The notes under the pieces are model-generated. The model had not been told where the DNA came from and ran no database searches. It saw only the letters and a list, made by a program, of their open reading frames with translations. A stretch of DNA of 64,000 bases. It comes from Microbacterium marinilacus. GTDB taxonomy: Bacteria; Actinomycetota; Actinomycetes; Actinomycetales; Microbacteriaceae. Location: assembly GCF_019753765.1 (NCBI RefSeq), contig NZ_JAIJZW010000003.1, forward strand, positions 186,001 to 250,000. Reading direction: 5' to 3'. Of this stretch, positions 40,760 to 49,927 are shown one piece after another. Within the stretch, counting starts at the first letter, position 1. Each line of letters opens with the position of its first letter. A program made the position numbers and the translations under genes.

Positions 40760-41473
40760 GTGCTGGAGAGTCTGCTGTGGGGCGCGGTCGCGGCCGCGCC
40801 GCTCGTGCTCGGGGCGGTGCTCGCCGGGATCCGCGCCTGGCCCGACCGCCTGCTCGGCATCGTGCTCGGGTTCGGCGCGGGCGCGCTCATCGCGAGCATC
40901 GCGTTCGAGCTGTGGCAGGACGGCCTCGAGCAGGGCGGGCCGGTGCCGCTCGCGATCGGCGTGGCCCTGGGCGCGGCCGTCTACTTCACCGCCGACCGCC
41001 TGGTGGAGCGCTGGGCGAAGCGCGCGGGCGGAGGCGCCGCCGCGGGCGTGCCGCTCGCTCTCGGCGCGCTGCTCGATGGCATCCCCGAGCAGCTGGTGCT
41101 CGGCTTCGGCCTCGCCGACGGCGCCGGCGTCAGCGTCGCGCTCGTGGTGGCGATCTTCGTGTCCAACCTGCCCGAGTCCATCGGATCGTCGTCCGACCTG
41201 CTCGACGGCGGCGTGAAGCGGCCGGCCGTGCTGGGCATCTGGTCCGCCGTGGCCGCGCTGTGCGCGCTCTCGACGGTCGCGGGGTGGGCCCTCGCCGATG
41301 TGGCGTCGGCGTCGATCCGCACCGGGCTGAACGGGTTCGCGGCTGGGGCGCTGCTCGTGATGATGGTCGACTCGATGATCCCCGAGGCGCAGAAGCGCGC
41401 CAAGGACCTGGCCGGGGTCGCGACCGTCTTCGGCTTCGCGCTCGCCGCGGGGCTGTCCGCTCTGGGCGGCTGA
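40760..41473 (+). CDS. ZIP-family metal transporter-like membrane protein
   Basis: 237 residues, about seven or eight helices, GTG start. GALLDGIPEQLVLGFGL and IFVSNLPESIGSSSDLL carry the His-less version of the ZIP metal-site helices: typical ZIPs have H-N-x-P-E and H-x-x-P-E, here DGIPEQ and SNLPES. So the fold is ZIP-like, but zinc transport is uncertain. Confidence 0.75.
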   Translation: MLESLLWGAVAAAPLVLGAVLAGIRAWPDRLLGIVLGFGAGALIASIAFELWQDGLEQGGPVPLAIGVALGAAVYFTADRLVERWAKRAGGGAAAGVPLALGALLDGIPEQLVLGFGLADGAGVSVALVVAIFVSNLPESIGSSSDLLDGGVKRPAVLGIWSAVAALCALSTVAGWALADVASASIRTGLNGFAAGALLVMMVDSMIPEAQKRAKDLAGVATVFGFALAAGLSALGG

Positions 41474-41499
41474 TCCGTCGCGGCGAGCGCCGGCCGGCG

Positions 41500-42228
41500 T
41501 CAGAGCACCTTGGAGAGGAAGTCGCGCAGGCGCTCGTTCTTCGGCGCTCCGAAGAGCTCGGCCGGCGGGGCCTGCTCGACGACCACGCCGCCGTCCATGA
41601 ACACCACGCGGCTCGACACCTCGCGGGCGAAGCCCATCTCGTGGGTGACGAGGACCATGGTCATCCCGCCCTCCGCGAGGTCGCGGATGACCTGCAGCAC
41701 CTCGCCGACCATCTCGGGATCGAGGGCGCTGGTGGCCTCGTCGAACAGCATCACCTCGGGCTCCATGGCGAGCGCGCGGGCGATGGCCACGCGCTGCTTC
41801 TGGCCGCCCGAGAGAGACGCGGGCTTGGCATCGGCCTTCTCGCTCAGCCCCACGCGGTCGAGCAGGGCGAGCGCGCGCTCGCGCGCGTCCGCCTTCGAGA
41901 GCTTGCCGAGCTCGATGGGAGCGAGGGTGATGTTCTCGAGCACGGTCATGTGGGGGAAGAGGTTGAAGTGCTGGAACACCATGCCGATCCGCTGGCGCAC
42001 GTCGTCGAGCTTGACCGACTTGTCGGTCAGGTCCACGCCGTCGACGATCACCTGACCGGCGGTGGGCTCCTCGAGCTTGTTCAGGCAGCGCAGCAGCGTC
42101 GACTTGCCCGAGCCGGACGGCCCGATCACGGCGACGACCTCGCCCTGGGCCACCTCGAGGTCGATGCCCTTGAGTACCTGGTTGGAGCCGAAGGACTTGT
42201 GCAGGTCCTTCACCACGATCTTGCTCAC
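41500..42228 (-). CDS. Polar amino acid ABC importer ATPase (GlnQ-like)
   Basis: 242 residues from a GTG overlapping the permease stop. Walker [11 protein letters not shown]-loop [13 protein letters not shown], signature LSGGQKQR, Walker [16 protein letters not shown], and [18 protein letters not shown]. These features mark the glutamine/glutamate/arginine importer group. It powers the fused binding-protein/permease encoded just upstream. Confidence 0.95.
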   Translation of the reverse strand: MSKIVVKDLHKSFGSNQVLKGIDLEVAQGEVVAVIGPSGSGKSTLLRCLNKLEEPTAGQVIVDGVDLTDKSVKLDDVRQRIGMVFQHFNLFPHMTVLENITLAPIELGKLSKADARERALALLDRVGLSEKADAKPASLSGGQKQRVAIARALAMEPEVMLFDEATSALDPEMVGEVLQVIRDLAEGGMTMVLVTHEMGFAREVSSRVVFMDGGVVVEQAPPAELFGAPKNERLRDFLSKVL

Positions 42229-44459
42229 GAGTTGAACTTCCTCTCCAGGCGGTCGGCGAGCACGGTCAGCAGGGTGATGACGACGAAGTACATCACCGCG
42301 ACCACGGTCAGGATCTGCGCCGACATGTAGGTCGACGCGATGATCTGGCGCGACTGGAACGTGAGCTCGGCGAGGCCGATCGCGCTCAGCAGCGAGGTGT
42401 CCTTCAGCGTGATGATGCTCTGGTTCACGAAGGACGGGATCATGATGCGGAACGCCTGCGGGAGGACGACCTTCTGCATCGTCTTCCAGTGACCGAGGCC
42501 CAGCGAGCGCGACGCCTCGTTCTGGCCGGGGTCGACGGCGAGGATGCCGCCGCGGATGATCTCGGTCATGTACGCGCCCGTGTTGAGCGCGAGCGTGATG
42601 GCGCCCGCGACGAACGGGCTGAACTTGATGTCCGATCCGGCGAGCAGCTGCGGCACCGCGAAGAACACGAAGAACGCCTGGATCAGGATCGGGGTGCCGC
42701 GGAACACGTACACGTACGCCGTGGAGATCCAGCGGAACGGCAGGATCCGAGACAGGCGCCCGAAGCCGAAGATCACGCCGAGCACGAAGGCGGCGGCGAG
42801 CGCGACGACGGTGGAGAGGATCGTCCAGCCGAGGCCCTGCATCAGCGTCGGCCAGTACTTCGCGGTGATGGAGAAGATGTCGCTCGGGGCGGCGGACGAG
42901 GCGCCGTCGCCGCCGTCCTCCGACCCGCTCGTGCCGACGTAGGTCTCGATGATCTCGTCGTAGTCCCCGCTGGCCTTGAGGTTCGCCAGTCCCGCGTTGA
43001 ACATCTCGATGAGCTCGGGGTTCTCGCCCTTGTTCACGGCGAAGCCGTACTCGCCGCCGAGCTCGGGCTCGCCGATCAGCCGGAAGCCGGAGCCCTGGGT
43101 GATGCCGTACGCGAGCACCGGGTAGTCCTCGGCGTAGGCGACGGCCTGCCCGGCCTTGACCGCGTCGACCATGTCGGTGGTCTCGTTGTACGGGGTGATC
43201 CTCAGGTCGAGCTCGTCCTGGAGCGACTCGGCGTAGGTCTGGCCCTGGGTGCCGGTCTTCACGGCGACGGCCTGCCCCTGCAGGTCCTCGAGACCTTCGA
43301 TCTCGCTCTCGTCGAGGACGCCGAACTGGATGCCGCCGGTGAAGTAGCCGTCGCCGAAGTCGAAGGTCTGCTTGCGCTCGTCGGTGATGGACATGCCGGC
43401 CATGACCCCGTCGACCTGGTTGGCCTGCAGCGCCTGCAGCGCCGCGTCGAAGCCGAGCTGCTGCCACTCGACCGTGAAGTTCTGGTTCTCGGCGATCGCG
43501 TCGAGCAGGTCGATGTCGATGCCCCGGAGGCCGCCGTCGTTGAACTCGAAGGGGGCGTAGGTCGTGTCGGTGCCGATGACGAAGTTCTGGCCGTCGCCGA
43601 GCGGCGGGGTCTGCTCGCCGCCGCCCGACCCCGCGTCCGATCCGGACCCGATGTAGGTCTCGATGATCTCGTCGTACTCGCCGCTGGCCTTGAGGTTGGC
43701 CAGTCCCGCGTTGAACTTCTCGATGAGCTCGGGGTTCTGGCCCTTGTTGACCGCGAAGCCGTAGTCGCCGCCGAGCGCCGGCTCGCCGATCAGGCGGAAG
43801 CCCGAGCCCTGCGTGATGCCGTAGCCGATGACGGGGTAGTCCTCGGCGTACGCGACCGCCTGCCCGGCCTTCACGGCGTCGACCATGTCGGTCGTCTCGT
43901 TGTAGGGCGTGATCGAGAGGTCGAGCTCGTCCTCGAGCGACTCGGCGTAGGTCTGGCCCTGGGTGCCGGTCTTCACGGCGACGGTCTGGCCCTGCAGGTC
44001 CTCGAGGTCCTGGATGTCGCTGCCGTCGAGGACGCCGAACTGGATGCCGCCGGTGAAGTAGCCGTCACCGAAGTCGAACGTCTGCTCGCGCTCGTCCGTG
44101 ATGGACATGCCCGCCATCACGCCGTCGACCTGGTTCGACTGCAGCGCCTGCACGGCCGCGTCGAAGCCGAGCTGCTGCCACTCGACCGTGAACCCCTGGT
44201 CCTCGGCGATCGCGTCGAGCAGGTCGATGTCGATGCCCTTGAGCGACGTGCCGTCGTTGAACTCGAACGGCGCGTACGTGGTGTCGGTGCCGATGACGTA
44301 CGTCTCGTCGGTCGCCGCGGAGGCAGGGGAGACGGGGACGAGGCCGCCGAGCAGCGAGCCGGCGGCGATGCCGGCTGCGGTCAGCAGCGCGCCGAACCGG
44401 GGGAGGACGGACGTCCTCGCATTCCGCGGCTCGGGCGTGGGCGGGGTGATCTTCGCCAT
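42225..44459 (-). CDS. Amino acid ABC importer with two fused binding domains and permease
   Basis: 744 residues. A signal/transmembrane segment (~21-48) is followed by two near-identical bilobed binding domains (~53-270 and ~292-510, period 238 residues), each opening [16 protein letters not shown], with Gly/Ser/Asp-rich linkers between. The permease domain (~530-744) contains [15 protein letters not shown] and [22 protein letters not shown], the His/Glu/Arg permease loop. Like lactococcal GlnP, this puts binding protein and channel in one chain. The two domains are almost the same in sequence, so they may bind the same ligand. Confidence 0.92.
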   Translation of the reverse strand: MAKITPPTPEPRNARTSVLPRFGALLTAAGIAAGSLLGGLVPVSPASAATDETYVIGTDTTYAPFEFNDGTSLKGIDIDLLDAIAEDQGFTVEWQQLGFDAAVQALQSNQVDGVMAGMSITDEREQTFDFGDGYFTGGIQFGVLDGSDIQDLEDLQGQTVAVKTGTQGQTYAESLEDELDLSITPYNETTDMVDAVKAGQAVAYAEDYPVIGYGITQGSGFRLIGEPALGGDYGFAVNKGQNPELIEKFNAGLANLKASGEYDEIIETYIGSGSDAGSGGGEQTPPLGDGQNFVIGTDTTYAPFEFNDGGLRGIDIDLLDAIAENQNFTVEWQQLGFDAALQALQANQVDGVMAGMSITDERKQTFDFGDGYFTGGIQFGVLDESEIEGLEDLQGQAVAVKTGTQGQTYAESLQDELDLRITPYNETTDMVDAVKAGQAVAYAEDYPVLAYGITQGSGFRLIGEPELGGEYGFAVNKGENPELIEMFNAGLANLKASGDYDEIIETYVGTSGSEDGGDGASSAAPSDIFSITAKYWPTLMQGLGWTILSTVVALAAAFVLGVIFGFGRLSRILPFRWISTAYVYVFRGTPILIQAFFVFFAVPQLLAGSDIKFSPFVAGAITLALNTGAYMTEIIRGGILAVDPGQNEASRSLGLGHWKTMQKVVLPQAFRIMIPSFVNQSIITLKDTSLLSAIGLAELTFQSRQIIASTYMSAQILTVVAVMYFVVITLLTVLADRLERKFNS

Positions 44460-44598
44460 GTTCGGGAGATTCCTCCACGGTCGTGTGAGTGCGGCCGGAT
44501 GGCCCCGTTCACCCTAACCGGGCGTCGTCGGGCCGCGCGACGGCGCGGATCGGCCACGGCCGGCTGAGCCGCGGCCGGCGGCGGGACGGCGGCGCGCC

Positions 44599-45723
44599 TC
44601 AGCCGTCGAACTCCGCCATCCGCCGCTCGAACTCGTCGCGGTCGGCCTCGCTGAGCAGGCGCTCGGCGTAGAACCGGATCTGCAGGCCCTCCAGGGGCTC
44701 GCCGGTGCGCCGGCTGTCCGCCTCGCGGTCGGCACGCCATTCGCCGGTCGTGTCGCGGGAGAGGTCGGTGATCGTGGCGTACACGACGATCTCGTTCGAC
44801 GGGTCGGACGTGTACCACTCCCAGGCCACCTGCTCGTCGATGTCGTCGCCGCCGTAGAGGTCCTCCAGGATCGACGGGTCGAGCCCCGACGCGGGGTCGT
44901 TGAACGACCACATGGCCCACCACCCGCTGCGGGCGAGCACGTCCTCGATGGAGCGCATCACCGGCGTCTTCAGCGCCGTGCCGGACACGGGCTCGTTGGT
45001 CGACCACGTGGGAGACATGTACCGCACGAGCATCGACTCGCCGCCGTGGCCGTTGCGCTCGGGGCGGACGTCCTCTCCGGGCGCCTCCGTCCAGGTCAGC
45101 CCGTACTCGTCCGACAGCGCCTCGCGGATCTCGGCCGACAGGGCGTCGCTCAGCTCGCGCACCTCCTCGAGGGACGGCCGGGCGAGCGCCGTCGACGCGT
45201 CCTCGCCCGCGATGCCCGGATACGACTCGTAGCGACGCTCCTCGTCGGTCTTGGCGCCCGCGTCCGCGCTCGCCGCGGTGGTCTGCATGGCGCTCACGGC
45301 GCCGATCGTGCCCACGTTGAGAAGCAGCGTCAGCGAGAGGGCGACGGCGGCGAGCGACCGCGCCCTCCGGATGGCCAGCGCCGCCACGACGACGGCGAGG
45401 ACCACCAGCTGCAGGGCGATCACGGTCGTGCCGTAGATCACGTCGGCCCCGGCGAAAGCCAGGATCGACAGCAGCACGAGCGCGAACGCCGCGCTGACGC
45501 CCAGAGAGGTCCAGCCCAGCGCGCCCGGCCCGTTCCGGGACGGCGCCGAGGCCTCGGGCGCCTCCCGCTGGGGCGGCGCGACCGGCGCCGCCGTCGGCAC
45601 CCGTCGCGCCCCCCGGTAGCCGCCCGGCGGCGGCAGCGGCGGCGCACCGTCCGATCGAGTCACGTAGCGGCGTCCGGTGTGCGCGTCCCGCCGCGCCTCG
45701 GGGCGCTCCTCGGGCGTCACCAT
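44599..45723 (-). CDS. Membrane protein with large extracytoplasmic domain, unknown function
   Basis: 374 residues. A Pro/Arg-rich cytoplasmic N-terminus (~1-70), three hydrophobic segments (~72-95, ~98-113, ~125-145), and then a ~220-residue soluble domain rich in acidic and Trp residues (SGWWAMWSFNDPASG, AWEWYTSDPSNEIVVYATITDL). It is last in the MoxR operon, overlapping the preceding gene by several bases, so it probably acts with that system. No family recognised. Confidence 0.65.
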   Translation of the reverse strand: MVTPEERPEARRDAHTGRRYVTRSDGAPPLPPPGGYRGARRVPTAAPVAPPQREAPEASAPSRNGPGALGWTSLGVSAAFALVLLSILAFAGADVIYGTTVIALQLVVLAVVVAALAIRRARSLAAVALSLTLLLNVGTIGAVSAMQTTAASADAGAKTDEERRYESYPGIAGEDASTALARPSLEEVRELSDALSAEIREALSDEYGLTWTEAPGEDVRPERNGHGGESMLVRYMSPTWSTNEPVSGTALKTPVMRSIEDVLARSGWWAMWSFNDPASGLDPSILEDLYGGDDIDEQVAWEWYTSDPSNEIVVYATITDLSRDTTGEWRADREADSRRTGEPLEGLQIRFYAERLLSEADRDEFERRMAEFDG

Positions 45724-46496
45724 GGCCGATCCGTCCCCGAGCCGCTCTGCCCGTCCTCGTCCTGCAGCTGCTGACGCTCTCCCTCGCCCTGGGTCAGCCT
45801 GTCCTCGAGCTCGCCGAGCTGATCCTCCGAGGGCTGCGGCTCCTCCTGGGGCTCCTCCTCCTGCTCCTCGGGATCCGGCTGTTCCTGCTCCGGCGGCGGC
45901 TGCTGCTTCTCCTTGAGCCGCTCCTCGAGGTCGTCCAGGCTCTCTTCGAGGCTGCGCTCAGGATCGGGCGACTGCGCGTCGGCCTCCTCGGAGCGGCACT
46001 CGCGCGGCGTCTCGGCCACCACCGCCAGGGCCTCCCCGAACAGCTGCGTCGCGCCGGCGGGATCGCCGTCGCGCAGCGCCTGGTCGCCCTGCCGCTCGAT
46101 CGTGAGCGCGAGGTTGACGCGCACGGCGCACGACTCGAGGCCCTGCGCCAGCGGCAGGGCCCGCTCGAACTCCGATCGGCCGCCCGCCAGGTCGCCCGCC
46201 TCCGTCAGGCCGGTGCCGGCGTTGTACGGGGACGCGTACGGCTGGAACGGGTTGAACGCGCCCTGCGCCCGTGCCGCCGCCGTGGCGCCGGCGTAGTCGC
46301 CCGCGACGTACGCGATGATCGCGTCGTGCGCGAACGCGTACATCGACACGATCCGGGCGGGCAGCAGAAGGGCGACGAGGCCCACCGGCACCACGATCCA
46401 GAGCAGGATGCGCCGCAGCCGCGCGCGCCGCCGGTTGGCGGTCAGCAGCGCCGCGCCCGCGTGGGCGGGCGTCTGTGCCGGGGGCGGGGCGGTCAT
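45717..46496 (-). CDS. Membrane-anchored TPR-like protein with Glu/Pro/Gln tail
   Basis: 259 residues. One N-terminal helix (RRILLWIVVPVGLVALLLPA), then TPR-like helices (AYVAGDYAGATAAARAQGAFNP; GDLAGGRSEFERALPLAQG; GDPAGATQLFGEALAVV), and a highly charged tail of repeated E, P and Q (EEQEEEPQEEPQPSED). Similar proteins accompany BatA/BatB VWA proteins in MoxR operons. Overlaps both neighbours. Confidence 0.7.
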   Translation of the reverse strand: MTAPPPAQTPAHAGAALLTANRRRARLRRILLWIVVPVGLVALLLPARIVSMYAFAHDAIIAYVAGDYAGATAAARAQGAFNPFQPYASPYNAGTGLTEAGDLAGGRSEFERALPLAQGLESCAVRVNLALTIERQGDQALRDGDPAGATQLFGEALAVVAETPRECRSEEADAQSPDPERSLEESLDDLEERLKEKQQPPPEQEQPDPEEQEEEPQEEPQPSEDQLGELEDRLTQGEGERQQLQDEDGQSGSGTDRPW

Positions 46497-47557
46497 CCGC
46501 GCTCTCCGTGCTGATCCGGGTCCTGAGCCGAGTCCGCGGCCGGGCCCCGAGCCGAGCCGCGAGCCGGCCGTCGCGGCGGCCGCGCGACCGCGAGCGCGGC
46601 GGGAAGACCGCCCGCGACGACGGCCGCATCGATCGCGAGCAGCGCGGCGATCGCGATCGCGACCATCCACCCGAGCTCCACGACGTCGCCCACCTCGCCC
46701 GCCGCCGGCGCGACCGTCGAGGTCGGGGCCTCCGGCAGAGCGACCGGCTCCGCCGCCGTGCGGTGCTGGTACCCGACGCCGAGCTCTGCCGCGACGCCCT
46801 CCAGCGCCGCCTCGTCGACGATCGACAGGGCTCGCTCCGACCCGTCCAGGATGTACTCGTCGCCGCCTTCGCCGGGGACGCCGCCGCGCTGCGTCTTCAT
46901 CGGCCCTCCCTCGTGGGTGCCGTAGCCGAGCACCGCGCCGTCGTCGATCAGCGCGGCGCTGTCGTCGAACGACTCCGGCGGGCTCTCGGCGGTCTGCTCC
47001 CCGTCGCCGAGGTAGAAGACCATCCGCGATCGGTCCGGCGACGCGCTCGCGGCGGCCTCGAGCGTCTCGGCGAGCGTCTGGTGGGCGACGCCGATAGAGC
47101 TGCCGCGCGACTGCTGCGTGACCTCCGGCGTCAGCACCTCGAGCGCCGAACGGAGCGCCGACGTGTCGGTGGTGAGGGGCAGGCGGACCTCGGCGGCCGA
47201 GTCGAAGGTGATCAGCGCGAACCGCGCCCCGGGGTACGCCTCGACGATGGCCTCGACGTCCTCGCGCACCCCCTCGAGGCGCGGGCGCCCGTCGCCCCAG
47301 TCCTCCGCGACGATGCTCGCCGTCGTGTCGACGAGCAGCACCACGTCGGTCTCGGTCGCGAGCGTCCGGGTCTCGCCGCCGGGAAGGCCGGGTCGCAGGG
47401 CGAGGACGGCGCACGCGATCACCACGGCGAGCCGCAGCGCCCACGACAGGCGCTCCCCGCCGCGGCGCGCTCGCCGCAGCCGGAGCACGGCGAGGCAGGC
47501 GACAGGCGCGCACAGCGCGAGCAGCAGCAGGGGGTGGAGAACGGGCTGCAGGATCAC
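46493..47557 (-). CDS. VWA-domain membrane protein (BatA/BatB-like)
   Basis: 354 residues, GTG overlapping the upstream stop. N-terminal helices, then a von Willebrand A domain opening DVVLLVDTTASIVAEDWGDG; the metal-site motif is DTTAS rather than the usual DxSxS, so metal binding may be changed. GDGEQTAESPPESFDD is the fourth-loop region. A C-terminal helix follows (GWMVAIAIAALLAIDAAVV), then an Arg/Pro-rich tail. Works with the neighbouring VWA protein. Confidence 0.82.
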   Translation of the reverse strand: MILQPVLHPLLLLALCAPVACLAVLRLRRARRGGERLSWALRLAVVIACAVLALRPGLPGGETRTLATETDVVLLVDTTASIVAEDWGDGRPRLEGVREDVEAIVEAYPGARFALITFDSAAEVRLPLTTDTSALRSALEVLTPEVTQQSRGSSIGVAHQTLAETLEAAASASPDRSRMVFYLGDGEQTAESPPESFDDSAALIDDGAVLGYGTHEGGPMKTQRGGVPGEGGDEYILDGSERALSIVDEAALEGVAAELGVGYQHRTAAEPVALPEAPTSTVAPAAGEVGDVVELGWMVAIAIAALLAIDAAVVAGGLPAALAVARPPRRPARGSARGPAADSAQDPDQHGERG

Positions 47558-48546
47558 GGCCTCACCCGCCAGAGCAGCACGATCCCGGACGACGCGAGCA
47601 CGAGCAGCACGACGATCCAGAGGTCGGGGGAGTCGCGCCAGACGATCCGCGCCTCCCCCTCGAGCGCGGTCGCCTCCTGCTCGCGGACATCGTCGACGAT
47701 GTCCGCTACCGTCGTGTCGCCGCGCAGGGCGTAGGCGCGGCCCCCGGTCGTCTCCGCGGCGGCGGTCAGCTCGGCGGTGACGCCGCCGTCCTTGCCATCC
47801 ACCGGGTTCAGGGCGAAGACGCGGACGCCCGCGTCGCGCGCGTACGTCGCCGCCTCCTCGAGCGAGACGATCCCCGATCCGTTCACCTCGTTGTCGGTGG
47901 CCAGCACGATGGACCGCGACCGCTCCGAGTCGAGGTGGTCGAAGCGCAGCGCGCAGGCCGTGAGCCCGTCTCCGACGAGCGAGGAGCCCGTGCCGTTCAG
48001 GGTGCCGACCCAGTGCTCGGGCACGTCGCTGGAGTAGTCGTCGAACGCGTCGCGGATCGACGCGAGGTGCGTGCGGACGAACTCGTAGTCGTCGGTGAGG
48101 GGGAAGACCTGCACGGGGGAGCTGTTGAAGATCGTCAGCCCGATGCGCTCGCCCTCGAAGCCGTCGAGCAGCTCGTCGAACACCTCGAGCACCTCGATGT
48201 CGACCTCGCTCATGGAGCCCGACACGTCGAGGCACAGCATGATGTCGCGGCTGGTGTCGACGGGACGGATCGTCTGCGCGGCCATCGGGCGCGCGGCCAC
48301 CACCCCGGCGACGAGGGCCGCCGCGACGAGCAGCGCGACGGAGGCGGCGATCGCGACCACGCGGCGCCGTGCCGCCCGTGCGACCGACGGCAAGGCGCGC
48401 ACGTGCTCCGCCCGGGCGATGGGCGCCGCCTCGCCGGCGCCGCGCCGGGGCCGGCGCGCGAGCAGCCACCCCGCCGCGACCGCGACGGCGGTCGCCAGCG
48501 CGGCGATCACGAGCACCCAGGGGTTCGCGAGGTCCGTCAGCGCCAT
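47554..48546 (-). CDS. VWA-domain membrane protein (BatA-like)
   Basis: 330 residues. Two N-terminal helices (~9-29, ~62-85), a VWA domain with an intact metal site DVSGSMSEVD, TDNEVNGSGI, and a terminal helix (LWIVVLLVLASSGIVLLWRV). In MoxR operons these proteins are thought to recruit or remodel substrates with the AAA ATPase. Confidence 0.85.
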   Translation of the reverse strand: MALTDLANPWVLVIAALATAVAVAAGWLLARRPRRGAGEAAPIARAEHVRALPSVARAARRRVVAIAASVALLVAAALVAGVVAARPMAAQTIRPVDTSRDIMLCLDVSGSMSEVDIEVLEVFDELLDGFEGERIGLTIFNSSPVQVFPLTDDYEFVRTHLASIRDAFDDYSSDVPEHWVGTLNGTGSSLVGDGLTACALRFDHLDSERSRSIVLATDNEVNGSGIVSLEEAATYARDAGVRVFALNPVDGKDGGVTAELTAAAETTGGRAYALRGDTTVADIVDDVREQEATALEGEARIVWRDSPDLWIVVLLVLASSGIVLLWRVRP

Positions 48547-49013
48547 TCGCCCACCACCCTGCGCGCGGCGTGGGCGCCGGCGATCGGATCGATGGCCGGA
48601 CCACGGCCGAAGATGCTCGGATAGTAGTGACGGTGCAGCGCGTCGATCAGGCTCGGATGCACGCCGCGCGCGACGAGGTCGTCGAGCGTGAGCACGGGCG
48701 CCTCGAGGCCGCTGTGCTCGTTCACGAAGGCGCGGGCCGTGCGGCTGAGCTCCAGGTTGGCGCGCCGCGCGTCGATGCGTCCGGCGCGGTAGTCGTCCTC
48801 GATCCGCTGGATGCCGTCGAGGTACTCGTGGCGCAGCATCGTGACGGCGTCGGCGACGACGGGCGGGGGCGGGGCGACGCCGCCCGCTCGGGGACGCGTG
48901 AGCAGCAGCACCAGCCACACGGCCGCGAGCACCAGCGCGATCACGCCGAGCGCGAGCAGCAGCCAACCGGGCGCGTACTGGACGGGCGGATACAGGTCGT
49001 CAGACGCCGGCAT
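48537..49013 (-). CDS. Single-helix membrane protein of the MoxR operon
   Basis: 158 residues from the ATG at 49013, overlapping the DUF58 gene upstream and the VWA gene downstream. One helix (PGWLLLALGVIALVLAAVWLVLLL), then a helical soluble domain (LRHEYLDGIQRIEDDYRAGRI; ARRANLELSRTARAFVNEHSG). Proteins of this size and layout often lie between DUF58 and VWA genes; I cannot give a precise family. Confidence 0.7.
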   Translation of the reverse strand: MPASDDLYPPVQYAPGWLLLALGVIALVLAAVWLVLLLTRPRAGGVAPPPPVVADAVTMLRHEYLDGIQRIEDDYRAGRIDARRANLELSRTARAFVNEHSGLEAPVLTLDDLVARGVHPSLIDALHRHYYPSIFGRGPAIDPIAGAHAARRVVGEWR

Positions 49014-49893
49014 GGGCCCTCCGGCGCAGCATGCGCAGCAGCTCGGGCACCGCCTGCTCACGGGCGCCGATCTCGGCGTGGCTGATCTCCAGCGCCGAGA
49101 GCAGCGCGTCGCGATGCGCCCGCTCGGCCGTCCGCTGCTCGATCACCTCGCGCACCACGGCCTCGTCGCCGTGCAGGAAGCCGGGCACCTCCCAGCCGCT
49201 GTCGACGTCCCGGCGGGCGGCACCCGGCGCCTGCGCCGTCGGCAGCACCGGCAGCGCGTCGCGCAGCGTGACCCACAGCAGGTCGTGCTGCGCGCGCAGC
49301 CGCCGCAGCAGGCGCTCGGTGTCCGGGCCGACCGGGGCCTCGTCGGTGACGACGACCACGATCATCCTGCGCGAGATCGTCCTGGCCACATGGTCGAGGA
49401 GCCGCTCGCGGGCGCTCGCCGGCGAGCGGGGCGTCGCGGCGCCGTCGATCGCGCGCAGGGCCTGCTCCAGCGCGCCCTCCGATCGCCGCGGCGGAAGCCG
49501 CCGCACGCGCTCGGCGTCGCCCATCACGACCGAGAAGTCGTCGTCGTGCCGCAGCGCGAGCATCCCCAGCACCCCCACCGTCATCACCGCGAGGTCGCGC
49601 TTGGGCTCGTCGCCGGCCGCGAGCGCCGCCATCGACCGGCCCGTGTCCACGACGAACAGCACCGTGTGCATCCGGGTCGCCCGCATCCGCTTGATCATCG
49701 GCGTGCGCAGCCGCGCCGTGGCACGCCAGTCGATGTCGCGCACCTCGTCGCCGTGCTCGTACTCGCGCAGGTCCTCGAAGTCGTTGCTGCGTCCGCGCGC
49801 CGCCGACGCGTAGGCGCCGTCGAGGGCGTGCATCGACGTGAGGGACGAGCGGATGAAGAGCTTCGCTCGCACGCGGGTGAGGAGAGAGGTCAT
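49000..49893 (-). CDS. DUF58-domain protein
   Basis: 297 residues. ARGRSNDFEDLREYEHGDEVRDIDWRATAR is the DUF58 signature, followed by a VWA-like segment (TVLFVVDTGRSMAAL) with Asp/Ser positions of a metal site partly kept. It lies directly downstream of the MoxR ATPase, the standard pairing. Confidence 0.9.
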   Translation of the reverse strand: MTSLLTRVRAKLFIRSSLTSMHALDGAYASAARGRSNDFEDLREYEHGDEVRDIDWRATARLRTPMIKRMRATRMHTVLFVVDTGRSMAALAAGDEPKRDLAVMTVGVLGMLALRHDDDFSVVMGDAERVRRLPPRRSEGALEQALRAIDGAATPRSPASARERLLDHVARTISRRMIVVVVTDEAPVGPDTERLLRRLRAQHDLLWVTLRDALPVLPTAQAPGAARRDVDSGWEVPGFLHGDEAVVREVIEQRTAERAHRDALLSALEISHAEIGAREQAVPELLRMLRRRAHAGV

Positions 49894-49927
49894 CGGCTGA
49901 GGGGCGGTCGCGAGCGGCGGGCCGGGA

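Noticed and set aside
40760..42330. Single long frame spanning the ZIP-like gene and the ABC ATPase region
   Set aside because: It is a shifted frame; the ZIP-like frame and the minus-strand ATPase with intact Walker motifs explain the sequence.
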